From Streptomyces sp. Tu6071 (GTDB lineage: Bacteria > Actinomycetota > Actinomycetes > Streptomycetales > Streptomycetaceae), in NCBI RefSeq assembly GCF_000213055.1, contig NZ_CM001165.1, positions 3,556,945 to 3,620,944 on the forward strand: a stretch of DNA of 64,000 bases. The letters are read 5' to 3'. Below the pieces are notes generated by a model, which saw nothing but the letters and a program-made list of their open reading frames with translations, did no database searches and was not told where the DNA came from. Made by a program: the position numbers and the translations under genes. Positions 33,786 through 42,189 of this stretch are shown here, one piece after another (within the stretch, counting starts at the first letter, position 1; the number at the start of each line of letters is the position of its first letter).

Positions 33786-33831
33786 CGGACACGTGTCCGC
33801 TTACCTTCGGACCGTACCGGACACGTGTCCG
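33786..33831. promoter_or_regulatory. Duplicated TetR operator in SDR/TetR divergent promoter
   Basis: The 14-bp perfect palindrome CGGACACGTGTCCG occurs at 33786-33799 and 33818-33831, each followed by CTT. The centres are 32 bases apart, about three helical turns, which would place two dimers on the same DNA face. A one-mismatch DnaA-box-like TTGTCCACG follows at 33833. Confidence 0.8.
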
Positions 33832-33902
33832 CTTGTCCACGAACGGGCCCCTCCGCGCGTACGAGGGTGAGTGCGCCACCGTGCGCCACCGACAGGAGCA
33901 CC

Positions 33903-34598
33903 ATGCCGACCGACCCCGGCCACGCCGAACCCACGCCCGGGCAACCCGAGCCGCCCGCGCACCCCGAGGCACCCGCCGACGCCTCCCGAGCCGGGGCACC
34001 CGCCGACGCCCCCCGCCCCGAGGCTGACGCCGACGCCCCTCCCGCCGACCGCCGTCGCGCCGATGCCGTGCGCAATCGCGCCCGGATCGTGGCGGCGGCG
34101 CGGGACGCGCTGGCGGAGGCGGCGCCGGGCGAGGAGTTGCGGCTCAACGCGGTGGCCAAGGCAGCGGGGGTCGGCCAGGGCACGCTGTACCGGCACTTCG
34201 CGACGCGCGAGGAACTGCTCGCCGAGGTTCACCGCCAGGACGTGGCCGAACTGGTCGACGAGGCGGACACGTTGCTCGCCGCGTACTCGCCGGTGGAGGC
34301 GCTGGGCCGGTGGTTCGACCGGCTCACCGCGTACGCGCGCGTGAAGCGGGGGGTGCTCGCGGCGCTGGAGCCCCGCGCGTGGAACGCGCTCACGGCGCGC
34401 AGTCACGGCACACTGACCGAGGCGATCGAGCGCCTGCTCGCGGCGGGACGGGCGGACGGGAGCATCCGCGCGGACGTGGACGCGCGCGACGTCATGGTCC
34501 TCATCGCGTACCTCTCGCGCCTGGAGGAGTCCGAGTGGCCGACGCGGGCACGCCGCCTCCTGGACGTGCTCCTCAACGGACTGCGTACGCGCCCCTGA
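33903..34598 (+). CDS. TetR family repressor of the SDR gene
   Basis: This 231-residue regulator has an unusually long Pro/Ala/Asp-rich N-terminal tail of about 50 residues. A TetR helix-turn-helix follows (LRLNAVAKAAGVGQGTLYRHFATREELL), then a ligand-binding helical domain (TARSHGTLTEAIERLLAAGR). ATG 33903 has AGGAG four bases upstream. It probably represses itself and the divergent SDR through the duplicated palindrome. The inducer is unknown. Confidence 0.92.
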   Translation: MPTDPGHAEPTPGQPEPPAHPEAPADASRAGAPADAPRPEADADAPPADRRRADAVRNRARIVAAARDALAEAAPGEELRLNAVAKAAGVGQGTLYRHFATREELLAEVHRQDVAELVDEADTLLAAYSPVEALGRWFDRLTAYARVKRGVLAALEPRAWNALTARSHGTLTEAIERLLAAGRADGSIRADVDARDVMVLIAYLSRLEESEWPTRARRLLDVLLNGLRTRP

Positions 34599-35182
34599 CC
34601 CTCCGGCCGGGCACGCGGCTCCCGACCGTCCGCCCTCCTGCGGCGAGACAGGGCCGGACTCGCGTTCACGAGCGGTCCGTGCCTTCGCGTCCGTACGGGC
34701 CAGGCGTCCCCCTCGCCGCCGCGCGGACGCACCGCTGCACCGCCGCGCGCGGGCACCCTCCCGGCCTCCCAGGGCCGGGAAGCACGAGCGGGCGCCTCCA
34801 CAACTCCCCTCCCACTCGGCAGCGTTGCCCCCCCACCGCCCGTCCCGCCCAGCCCGCTTCACCGCTGGCCGCCCCTCGCGGCCGTCCGCGCGGGCAGCGG
34901 CGCGAGGGCGAGAGCGGTCAGGACGCCGTCGCGGGGCGCGGTGAGCATGGCCCGTACGTTCGCGGCCTCGTCGGACAACGGCCCGGCCGACCTGTCCGCG
35001 TCCCACGCGCGCGGCACCACGGCGACGGCGCTCGCGAGCCCGATCGCCCCGCCCGTCCACGCGCCCGCCCTCGTCGGACAACGGCCCGGCCGGCCCGTCC
35101 GTGTCCCTCACGCGCGGCACCACGACGACGGCGCTCGCGAGCCCGGTCGCCCCTGCCCGTCCACGCGCCGCCGCCCCTCACC
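34599..35182 (-). other. Gene-poor gap with possible gene remnant
   Basis: No intact gene is evident in these 584 bases. On the minus strand a frame ending at 34859 encodes a protein-like tail (GLASAVAVVPRAWDADRSAG, PLSDEAANVRAML, LTALALAPLPARTAARGGQR). The same peptide pattern recurs upstream in another frame because the DNA is duplicated (34966-35169). This may be the end of a lost gene. Confidence 0.4.
34966..35169. repeat. Imperfect tandem duplication, period 103 bp
   Basis: Two adjacent copies begin with CCTCGTCGGACAACGGCCC (34966 and 35069) and end with GCCCGTCCACGCGCC, with about 10% differences. The period is not a multiple of three, so any reading frame is broken across the junction. 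Confidence 0.8.
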
Positions 35183-36817
35183 TCATCCCGCGACCTCCCG
35201 CTCCCGCACCCCGCCCCCCTGCGCGTCTCCGCCTCCGCCGCCTTCCGCGTCCTCGTCACCGCCGCCCCTTCCACCCTCAGCGCGCCCAGCGTCCTCCGCC
35301 CCCTCCGGAGCCCCGCGCCCCGGTCCCCGCACCGCCACGTACACGCACAGCGCCGCCATCACCCCGACGCCCGCCCACATCGCGTGCTGCCAGCCCGATA
35401 CGAACGCGTTCCGCGCCGTGTCGACGAGCGTGTCCGCCCGATCGCCCGCTCCCGGCGCCGCCTCGACGGCGTTCGCCAGTCCCTCGCGCGCGGTCGCGGC
35501 CGTGTCGTGCGGTACGCCGTCGAGACGGCCCGCGAGCGCGTGGCGGTAGCCCGCCGAGAGCAGCGCGCCGAGCAGCGCCACGCCGAGCGCCGTACCGAAC
35601 TCGCGGGTCACGTCGTTGAGCGCGGAGGCCACGCCCTGGCGCGCGCGGGGCAGCGTGCCGGTGATCGCCTCGGTCGACGGGGTCATGGAGAGCCCCATCC
35701 CCGCGCCCATCGCGAGCATCCCGGGCAGCAGCGACGGATAACCGCCGTCGACCGAGACCATGCCCGCCATGAGCGCGAGCCCCGCCCCGGCGAGCGCGAT
35801 GCCCGCGACCATCGTGGCGCGCGCCCCGGCCCGTACCGCGAGCTTCGGCGCGAGTCCCGAACTGACCATCATCAGCAGGGCCATGGGCATCATGCCGAGC
35901 GTCGAGACGAGCGCCGACCACCCCAACACCGCCTGGAAGAAGGGGAAGAGCACCACGAAGATCCCGGCCTGCACCCCGAACACGGCGAGGAGCGTCACGG
36001 AGCCGCTCGCGAGGCCGCGCGAGCGGAAGAGCCGCACGTCGAGCAAGGCCCCTTCCCCGCGCCGCAGTTCCCACGCGACGAAGCAGCAGGCCGCGAGGAG
36101 CCCGGCGACGAGCGCCGCGAGCGTGAGCGGGTCGCCCCACCCCCGCGCGGGTCCTTCCTGGAGTACGAGGATGAGCCCGACGACGGCGACGGCCGAGGTG
36201 ACCGCCCCGACAACGTCGTACGAACGCCCCTCGCGTTCGCGTGAGTTGGGCACGTACCGTACGGCCATCACGAGCGCGACCGCGACGAGGACCACGGGCA
36301 GCACGAAAAGCCACCGCCATCCGGCGACGTCCACGAGCAGCGCCGAGACGAACATCCCGAGGATGCCCCCGCCGCCCGCGACGCCCGTCCACACGCCGAT
36401 CGCCTTGCCACGCTGCTCGGTGGGGAAGGTCGCGGTGATGACGGCGAGCGTGACCGGCATGATCATGGCCGCCCCGAGGCCGCTCAACAACCGTGCGGCG
36501 AACATGACTTCGGTACTCGTCGCGAGTCCCGCGACGACGTTCGCGACACCGAAGACGAGCAGCCCCGCGAGCAGCGCGGGCTTGCGCCCGAGCCGGTCGC
36601 CGAGCGCGCCGAGCGGCAGCAGCAGGGCCGCGAGCCCGAGCGTGTAGACGTTGATGATCCACAGGATCGCGGACTGCGAGGCCCCGAAGGCCACCGCGAG
36701 ATCGGGCTGCGCGACGTTGAGCCCCGACACGGAGGCGATGACCGCCATGAGCGCGATACAGACGGCGATCAGTACGAGCCGCAGCCGACGTGGAGCATCG
36801 GCAAGCTGCTGGGACAT
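35183..36817 (-). CDS. DHA2-type MFS drug exporter, 14 TM
   Basis: This 544-residue membrane protein belongs to the DHA2 (14-helix) drug:H+ antiporters. The motif A loop GALGDRLGRKPALL follows TM2 and the motif C region GGGGILGMFVSALLVDVAGW marks it as an antiporter. The C-terminal tail is acidic and glycine-rich. ATG 36817 (MSQQLADAPRR) follows the leader. It is divergent from an XRE-cupin regulator. It probably exports an antibiotic or antiseptic, but the substrate cannot be read from sequence. Confidence 0.9.
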   Translation of the reverse strand: MSQQLADAPRRLRLVLIAVCIALMAVIASVSGLNVAQPDLAVAFGASQSAILWIINVYTLGLAALLLPLGALGDRLGRKPALLAGLLVFGVANVVAGLATSTEVMFAARLLSGLGAAMIMPVTLAVITATFPTEQRGKAIGVWTGVAGGGGILGMFVSALLVDVAGWRWLFVLPVVLVAVALVMAVRYVPNSREREGRSYDVVGAVTSAVAVVGLILVLQEGPARGWGDPLTLAALVAGLLAACCFVAWELRRGEGALLDVRLFRSRGLASGSVTLLAVFGVQAGIFVVLFPFFQAVLGWSALVSTLGMMPMALLMMVSSGLAPKLAVRAGARATMVAGIALAGAGLALMAGMVSVDGGYPSLLPGMLAMGAGMGLSMTPSTEAITGTLPRARQGVASALNDVTREFGTALGVALLGALLSAGYRHALAGRLDGVPHDTAATAREGLANAVEAAPGAGDRADTLVDTARNAFVSGWQHAMWAGVGVMAALCVYVAVRGPGRGAPEGAEDAGRAEGGRGGGDEDAEGGGGGDAQGGGVREREVAG

Positions 36818-36906
36818 GGTTACCCCCAAGAGACCCGGGCCACGGGAGTCCCGGGCAAGGGACCCCGGGCCGGGAGGGACGACACGAGCACGGACAGCGC
36901 CGAAGC

Positions 36907-36937
36907 TAGACCCATGCATGCCCAGCACGCATACACT
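36907..36937 (+). promoter_or_regulatory. Promoter of XRE-cupin gene, leaderless
   Basis: TAGACC (36907-36912) and TACACT (36932-36937) are 19 bases apart. The -10 ends seven bases before ATG 36945. A CATGCATG palindrome (36913-36920) between the hexamers is a possible operator. Confidence 0.45.
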
Positions 36938-36944
36938 CTTGCCC

Positions 36945-37574
36945 ATGACGCAAGACGATGACGACCTGGACAGCCTCGTGCGCAAACGGGTCCGCGCCCT
37001 GCGCGTGGCCCAGGGCTGGTCGCTCGAAGAACTGGCCCGCCGCGCGAACCTCAGCCAGTCCACACTGAGCCGGATCGAGAACGGTCAGCGCCGCCTCGCG
37101 CTCGACAGCCTCGTGACCCTCGCCCGCGCCCTCGACACGAGCCTCGACCAGCTCGTCGAGACGGCGTCCGACGACGTCGTGACCAACCCGATGATCGACG
37201 GCGCGCGCGGCCAGATGCGCTGGCCGGTGAAGGCCGACCCGGGGCTGACCGTCGTACGGCAGCGCATGACGGAACCGCCGCCGGACAACCCGTCGAAGCT
37301 GCGCGCCCACCCGGGCCGCGAGTGGCTCGTCGTCCTCTCCGGCACGGCGACGCTGCTCCTCGGCCACCGCCGCTTCCGCGTCGAGACGAACCAGTCCGCC
37401 GAGTTCCCGACGATGCTCCCGCACGCGATCGGCACGGAGTCCGGCCCCTGCGAGATCCTGGGCATCTTCGACCGCGACGCCCGCAGGGGGCACCAGCGGG
37501 GCGACGGCGCGGCAGGAGGCGGTGGCGGCGGAGCCGGCGTAGGCGGTGGCGGCGGAGCCGGTACGGAGCGCTGA
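36945..37574 (+). CDS. XRE-cupin transcriptional regulator
   Basis: This 209-residue regulator has an N-terminal XRE helix-turn-helix (WSLEELARRANLSQSTLSRI ENGQRR, about 25-50) and a C-terminal cupin domain (LRAHPGREWLVVLSGTATLL, FPTMLPHAI). Cupins in this class sense a small ligand. The last 35 residues are glycine runs. It probably controls the divergent DHA2 exporter and itself. The ATG start is directly downstream of a promoter and lacks a ribosome binding site. Confidence 0.9.
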   Translation: MTQDDDDLDSLVRKRVRALRVAQGWSLEELARRANLSQSTLSRIENGQRRLALDSLVTLARALDTSLDQLVETASDDVVTNPMIDGARGQMRWPVKADPGLTVVRQRMTEPPPDNPSKLRAHPGREWLVVLSGTATLLLGHRRFRVETNQSAEFPTMLPHAIGTESGPCEILGIFDRDARRGHQRGDGAAGGGGGGAGVGGGGGAGTER

Positions 37575-37663
37575 CGGCACCGCCCCCTTGCGCGTACGGC
37601 ACCGGAACGCCCGACGCTCTTGCGCGAGAGGCCAGACACCGGGCCCCGTACGCATATCCCCCG

Positions 37664-37669
37664 TACCGT
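37664..37669 (+). promoter_or_regulatory. -10-like element before methyltransferase gene
   Basis: TACCGT ends six bases before ATG 37676 and no ribosome binding site is visible, again consistent with a leaderless transcript. No convincing -35 hexamer was found. Confidence 0.35.
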
Positions 37670-37675
37670 GGCCCC

Positions 37676-38602
37676 ATGTCGCACTCGCACCACACCCCCG
37701 AGCCCCACACCCCCGAACCCCACACCCCCCGCGCGCCCCACACCCCGCACGACCACAACGCCCCCGACCCCGGCCACGGCCCCGGAGCCCCCGCCCACGA
37801 CCAGCACCACGAGCTGTCCGCCGACCAGGCCAAGATCCTGGACCTCGATGCCGAAGTCCTGGCCTCGCACATCGCCTCGCTCACGGACTGGCTGCCGCTG
37901 ACCGCCGCGCCGCGCCACATCGTCGACCTCGGCTCCGGCACGGGCGCGGGGACCTTCGCGCTCCTCGCCCGCTTCCCCGAGGCGCACGTCACGGCCGTCG
38001 ACTCCTCCGCCCCGCACCTCCAGCGGCTGCGCGAGAAGGCGTGCGCGGCGGGTCTGGACGGGCGCGTACGCACGGTGCACGCCGACCTGGACGCGGCGGC
38101 CTGGCCCGAGCTCGGCGCCCCCGACCTGGTCTGGGCCTCGGCCTCGATGCACCACATGGCCGACCCGGACCAGGCCCTGCGCCACGTCCGCGAACTCCTC
38201 GCGCCTGACGGTCTGTTCGCCCTGCTCGAACTCTCCGGCTTCCCGCGCTTCATGCCCGCGGGGGAGGAGGCCGCGCTCGAAGAGCGCGCGCACACCGCGA
38301 GCGACCGCTTCCACGCCGAGCACGTCCCGCACCGGGGCGCGGCGTGGGGGCCGAAACTGACGGCCGCGGGCTTCGGTATCGCGGGCGAACGCACCCTGGA
38401 CGTACGGATCGAGGCACCCGAGAACCCGGCGATCGCCCGCTACGCCCTGGCCGGCCTGACCCGCCTGCGCACGACGGTCGCCGAGACCCTGTCCCCCGAG
38501 GACCTGAGGGCCCTGGACACCCTCATCGCCCCCGAGAACCTCACCCCCCGCCGGGACCTGACGGTCCGCACCACACGCCAGATCTGGGCCGCGCGCCCCT
38601 GA
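37676..38602 (+). CDS. Class I SAM-dependent methyltransferase with His-rich N-terminus
   Basis: This 308-residue enzyme has SAM motif I (HIVDLGSGTGAGTFALLARFP, about 82-100), an acidic residue after strand 2 (VTAVDSSAPHL) and the post-I region LVWASASMHHMADPDQ. The first 45 residues are a His/Pro repeat (HHTPEPHTPEPHTPRAPHTP) containing about a dozen histidines, suggestive of metal binding. The substrate is unknown; small-molecule or ubiquinone/menaquinone-type families share this fold. It follows the XRE-cupin gene by 101 bases and appears to have its own promoter. Confidence 0.88.
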   Translation: MSHSHHTPEPHTPEPHTPRAPHTPHDHNAPDPGHGPGAPAHDQHHELSADQAKILDLDAEVLASHIASLTDWLPLTAAPRHIVDLGSGTGAGTFALLARFPEAHVTAVDSSAPHLQRLREKACAAGLDGRVRTVHADLDAAAWPELGAPDLVWASASMHHMADPDQALRHVRELLAPDGLFALLELSGFPRFMPAGEEAALEERAHTASDRFHAEHVPHRGAAWGPKLTAAGFGIAGERTLDVRIEAPENPAIARYALAGLTRLRTTVAETLSPEDLRALDTLIAPENLTPRRDLTVRTTRQIWAARP

Positions 38603-38788
38603 CGCCGTCCTCACCGAGCCCGCTCGCCCCTGATCCCGTACGCCCCAACCCCTTACGCTCACACCCCCGTACGTACGCCTCCGACCCCGTACACCCCGGG
38701 CCGTTGTCCGAGCCCGGCCGCAACGCCGAGCCCCCTGCCTCGTTGACCCCGTTGACCTCAACGGCCGACCGGGACAGGGGACTTGCTC

Positions 38789-39154
38789 ATGCGACCGGAA
38801 CAATTCCTGACATACCTCAAGGAACTCCTCCCCACCGCCCGCACTTTCGCGGAGGCGGGCGAGAAGAAGTACCCCTTCGGCATGGTGATCCCGCGCCCGT
38901 CCGGCGAGGACCGCTGGCAGGTGATCGGCCAGCTCTCGCCCGCCGAGAAGCACGACACCCCGGCCCCCGCCACCACGGGTACCCCCACCGAGGGCCCGCC
39001 GCCGCCCGACACGGCCCCCGCTCCCGCATGGCTCGCCGCCACCCTGACCGCGGCGGCGCACCCCGAGATCGCCGCGATCACCGTGTGGCCCACGACCCCG
39101 GGCCTCACGATCGACTACCACAACGGCGCGAAGACCTTCGTCCGCGGCTTGTGA
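38789..39154 (+). CDS. Hypothetical protein, 121 residues
   Basis: I do not recognise this small acidic protein (MRPEQFLTYLKELLPTARTF). It has two conserved-looking blocks, residues 1-50 and 75-121 (LTAAAHPEIAAITVWPTTPG), separated by a Pro/Thr linker. There is no signal peptide or membrane segment. ATG 38789 lies nine bases after AGGGG. GC3 bias is typical, so it is probably a real gene. Confidence 0.7.
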   Translation: MRPEQFLTYLKELLPTARTFAEAGEKKYPFGMVIPRPSGEDRWQVIGQLSPAEKHDTPAPATTGTPTEGPPPPDTAPAPAWLAATLTAAAHPEIAAITVWPTTPGLTIDYHNGAKTFVRGL

Positions 39155-39189
39155 CCCGGCCCGCCGCCCGATCCCGGCACGGCGGCGGC

Positions 39190-39220
39190 CGGTCCGGGCC
39201 CGTGGACCCGGCCCGGACCG
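39190..39220. terminator. Convergent hairpin terminator
   Basis: CGGTCCGGGCC (39190-39200) and GGCCCGGACCG (39210-39220) form an 11-bp perfect stem between the hypothetical gene and the GH12 endoglucanase gene. Confidence 0.7.
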
Positions 39221-39313
39221 CCCACAGCCGTCAGCGCGTACAGCGCCGTCAGCCTTCAGCGCGGTGAGCCGTCAGCCCTCAACCGCGCTCCCCCACCGCC
39301 GCCTTCTCCCCCC

Positions 39314-40099
39314 TCACCCGACGCTCAGCGAGAAGTCCGTCACCGCGAGGCCCGCGCCGTTCTCCCACGGCTCGAACCCCGCCTGGACGCTGGTGAGATA
39401 CCACTCCGGCGTGGCCAGCCCCTCGGCGATGGCGCCGTTCACGAAGTCCTTGACGTCGAAGTCGAGCCCCGCGAGCGCGCCGGGCGCGACGTACGAGACG
39501 ACGTCGTTGGAGCCGTTGCTCCCCTTCCACACGTCCCAGTTCTGCCCGGCGATCGTCGTGCTGCCGGTCTTGGAGCCGATGGGCTGGACCGGCCCGACCC
39601 TGTTGAGCCAGATCATGATCTCGGTGCGGTTGACGCCGTCGGTCTTCGGCTCCGGGTCGAGCCAGATGTCGTACGCGGCGTCGTAGACCGCGCCGTCCGT
39701 GTAGCGGTACGCGATCCGGCTCGGCGCGCTGCCGATCGCGTTCACCTTCTTCGGAAGCACCGTCCCCGGGGAGCAGTTGGTGTAGTGGCAGCCCGCGTAG
39801 ATCGAGGGGTACGACTTCGGGGCGCCGTTCGTCGGGACGGAGCCGTCCGCGCGGCTCAGCGTGAAGCCGTCCCCCGACTGGTCGACGCACTGCGGGGCGG
39901 TCGTGCCCCAGGCGTTGTTCTGCACGATGTACCCGCCGGGCGTGGACACACTGCCGAACTGCTCGCAGACCTGCGCGTCGGCGACAGCCGGTCCGTTCGC
40001 GGCCGCGACGGCGGTGAGCGGACCGGCGGCGAGCACGAGCGCGGCGGCCACCGCCCGCGCCTTCCCGGCGGGGCGGGAACGAGGAGTAGTGACGTACAT
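39314..40099 (-). CDS. Secreted GH12 endoglucanase/xyloglucanase
   Basis: This 261-residue protein has a Sec signal peptide (ARAVAAALVLAAGPLTAVAA), so the mature enzyme is extracellular. The catalytic module matches glycoside hydrolase family 12: the nucleophile Glu lies in NRTEIMIWLNRVG, and the acid/base region is VQAGFEPWENGAGLAV near the C-terminus. Family members cleave beta-1,4-glucans. There is no cellulose-binding module. ATG 40099 is preceded by GGAACC. A CebR-like box 100 bases upstream supports induction by cello-oligosaccharides. Confidence 0.9.
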   Translation of the reverse strand: MYVTTPRSRPAGKARAVAAALVLAAGPLTAVAAANGPAVADAQVCEQFGSVSTPGGYIVQNNAWGTTAPQCVDQSGDGFTLSRADGSVPTNGAPKSYPSIYAGCHYTNCSPGTVLPKKVNAIGSAPSRIAYRYTDGAVYDAAYDIWLDPEPKTDGVNRTEIMIWLNRVGPVQPIGSKTGSTTIAGQNWDVWKGSNGSNDVVSYVAPGALAGLDFDVKDFVNGAIAEGLATPEWYLTSVQAGFEPWENGAGLAVTDFSLSVG

Positions 40100-40198
40100 G
40101 GAGGGTTCCTTCCCTCGGACAACGTGGGGGGAGGGCCGTGGGGGCCCGTCGTGCGAAGGGCGGGGAGCCGCGCGGGATACGACCCGGAGAGCCGTTCC

Positions 40199-40212
40199 TG
40201 GGAGCGCTCCCG
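40199..40212. promoter_or_regulatory. CebR-type operator
   Basis: TGGGAGCGCTCCCG matches the 14-bp CebR palindrome TGGGAGCGCTCCCA at 13 positions. CebR represses cellulose-utilisation genes in Streptomyces until cellobiose or cellotriose binds. It sits upstream of the GH12 gene, exactly where such control would be expected. Confidence 0.85.
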
Positions 40213-40355
40213 ACCACCTCAGTCCGGAACCGTACGAAGCCGAGCCTCCCGCGACAACCCACCCCCCACCATTGGCCAGAACCCACCCCACCCCGCGGCC
40301 CGCCCGCCCCAAGACGCCCCGGCACGGCCCCGTTCAGCAGCCCCCGAAACGCCGA

Positions 40356-40389
40356 ACGCCCCAGGCCGGGAGTCCCTGACCTGGGGCGT
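40356..40389 (-). terminator. Terminator downstream of tRNA-Lys
   Basis: ACGCCCCAGG (40356-40365) and CCTGGGGCGT (40380-40389) form a 10-bp stem with a 14-base loop, eight bases beyond the tRNA 3' end. Confidence 0.65.
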
Positions 40390-40396
40390 ATGCGCG

Positions 40397-40469
40397 TAGA
40401 CCGTGTGGGACTCGAACCCACAACCAATGGATTAAAAGTCCACTGCTCTGCCAATTGAGCTAACGGTCC
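40397..40469 (-). tRNA. tRNA-Lys (TTT)
   Basis: The 73-base cloverleaf has loop CTTTTAA with anticodon TTT, D-arm TAGCTCAATTGGCAGAGCA and T-arm GTGGGTTCGAGTCCCAC. The acceptor stem GGACCGT pairs with ACGGTCT through one G-U. CCA is not encoded. Confidence 0.95.
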
Positions 40470-40552
40470 CAGTGGTGCTCCCCCGAGCATAGCCCCCCGG
40501 CCGCGCGAGGCCGATCCGGTACGCGGTTCGGGGTGCCCGGGGGAGGGCGGGG

Positions 40553-42082
40553 TCAGTCCTCCGCCGTCGGGCCCTTTCCCCGCAGGAACCACTTCCGTGC
40601 CGACGCGAACCACCACGTCGCCGCGAAGCCCAGGACCACCAGGACGGCGACCGGGGCGTAGTTGAAGGTCTCGACCGTCACCGGGGACACCTGCGGGAGC
40701 ATGAACAGGATCGTGATCACCACGACCCACGTCACCGCCGCGACGCCGATCGGGCGGGACCAGCGGCCCAGGTGCCAGGGGCCGCGCGCGAAGTCGTCGC
40801 CCCGGCGCAGGCGGAGCAGGGTCGGGACGACGTAGGCGATGTAGAGGCCGATCACGGCGATCGAGGTCACGGCCGCGTACGCCGTCTCGTTGATCAGGTA
40901 CGGGAGCCCGAGGACGAGCGCGCCGAGCGCCGCGAGCCACACCGCGGCGACGGGGGTGCGGGTGCGCGGGCTCACCGTGCGCCACAGGCGCGAGAACGGG
41001 AGCGCGTTGTCGCGTGAGAAGGCGTAGATCATGCGGCTGTTGGCGGTCACGGAGGCCATGCCGCAGAAGAGCTGCGCGCCGATGACGACGAGGAGCAGGA
41101 GCTTGCCGCCGGTCGCGCCGACCGCGTCGAGGAGGATCTGCGCGGGCGGCGCCCCGGTGGGCGAGTCGCGGGCGGTCTCGTACGACTGGATCGCGTACGT
41201 GAAGCCGAGCAGCAGCACGAACCCGGCGATCCACGAGGTCCAGATCGACCGCACGATGCCCTTCGGGCCCGCGGTCGCCGCGTCGTGCGTCTCCTCGGTC
41301 ATGTGTGCGGAGGCGTCGTAGCCCGTGAAGGTGTACTGCGCCATGAGCAGCCCGATCAGGACGACGTACGCGCCGCTCCCGAAGCCCGTGTGGTTCTCGA
41401 AGTGCGTGAAGACGTACGTCGTCGGCTGATGGTGGTCGGGGACGAGCGCGAGCGCGCCGACGATGACGGCGACGCCCGCGACGTGCCACCACACGCTGAT
41501 GTTGTTGAGCAGGCCGACGATGCGGACGCCGAAGGTGTTGAGGAGGCCGTGCAGGACGAGGATCGCGGCGAAGAGGAGGATCGTGCGGCCGGGGGTGACC
41601 CCGAAGCCGAACTCCAGGTTCAGGTACGCGGCGAGGAAGTTCGCCGCGCCGAAGTCGATCCCTGCCGTCACGGCGACCTGCCCGAGCACGTTGAACCAGC
41701 CCGTGAACCACGCCCAGGCGGCGGCCGAGCGCGCGGGGGCGAGCCGGTGGGCCCAGAAGTACAGCCCGGCGGAGGTCGGGTACGCCGAACAGATCTCCGC
41801 CATCGCGAGCCCCACGAGCAGCGTCATCGCGCCGACGGCGACCCAGCCCCACGTGATGAGCGCGGGGCCGCCCGTGTTCATGCCGAAGAGGTAGAGGGTC
41901 AGGCAGCCGGAGAGGACCGAGATGATCGTGAAGGACACCGCGTAGTTCGAGAACGCGGACATGCGGCGCGCGAGGACCTGCGTGTAGCCGAGTTCGGCGA
42001 GCCGCGCCTCGTCGGACGACGCCTCGGCCGGGCCGGCGGACGGTGGGGGCGGTTTCTCGCCACTCGCTGCTGTATTTGTCAT
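40553..42082 (-). CDS. APC-family amino acid permease
   Basis: This 509-residue permease has about twelve membrane helices. The first helix carries the APC substrate-binding pattern (AVSFTIISVLSGCLTLYLFG), and helix 6 has the family pattern YTFTGYDASAHMTEET. The region resembles the amino acid/choline (ACT) and GABA permease subfamily. Transport of GABA, choline or a basic amino acid is possible but unresolved. ATG 42082 is the natural start. tRNA-Lys follows on the same strand. Confidence 0.9.
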   Translation of the reverse strand: MTNTAASGEKPPPPSAGPAEASSDEARLAELGYTQVLARRMSAFSNYAVSFTIISVLSGCLTLYLFGMNTGGPALITWGWVAVGAMTLLVGLAMAEICSAYPTSAGLYFWAHRLAPARSAAAWAWFTGWFNVLGQVAVTAGIDFGAANFLAAYLNLEFGFGVTPGRTILLFAAILVLHGLLNTFGVRIVGLLNNISVWWHVAGVAVIVGALALVPDHHQPTTYVFTHFENHTGFGSGAYVVLIGLLMAQYTFTGYDASAHMTEETHDAATAGPKGIVRSIWTSWIAGFVLLLGFTYAIQSYETARDSPTGAPPAQILLDAVGATGGKLLLLVVIGAQLFCGMASVTANSRMIYAFSRDNALPFSRLWRTVSPRTRTPVAAVWLAALGALVLGLPYLINETAYAAVTSIAVIGLYIAYVVPTLLRLRRGDDFARGPWHLGRWSRPIGVAAVTWVVVITILFMLPQVSPVTVETFNYAPVAVLVVLGFAATWWFASARKWFLRGKGPTAED

Positions 42083-42140
42083 GTGCGCAGCGATGCCCCG
42101 CGCGCAGCCCCGTCAACCCCCCTGCGGGGAGCGGGAATTG

Positions 42141-42177
42141 CCGAGGGCCCGTAAGGGAGTTCCGTACGGGCCCTCGG
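42141..42177 (-). terminator. Terminator of DEAD-box helicase gene
   Basis: CCGAGGGCCCGTA (42141-42153) and TACGGGCCCTCGG (42165-42177) form a perfect 13-bp stem, 12 bases after the helicase stop codon and before the permease start. Confidence 0.75.
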
Positions 42178-42189
42178 TCATGGCCTCAC

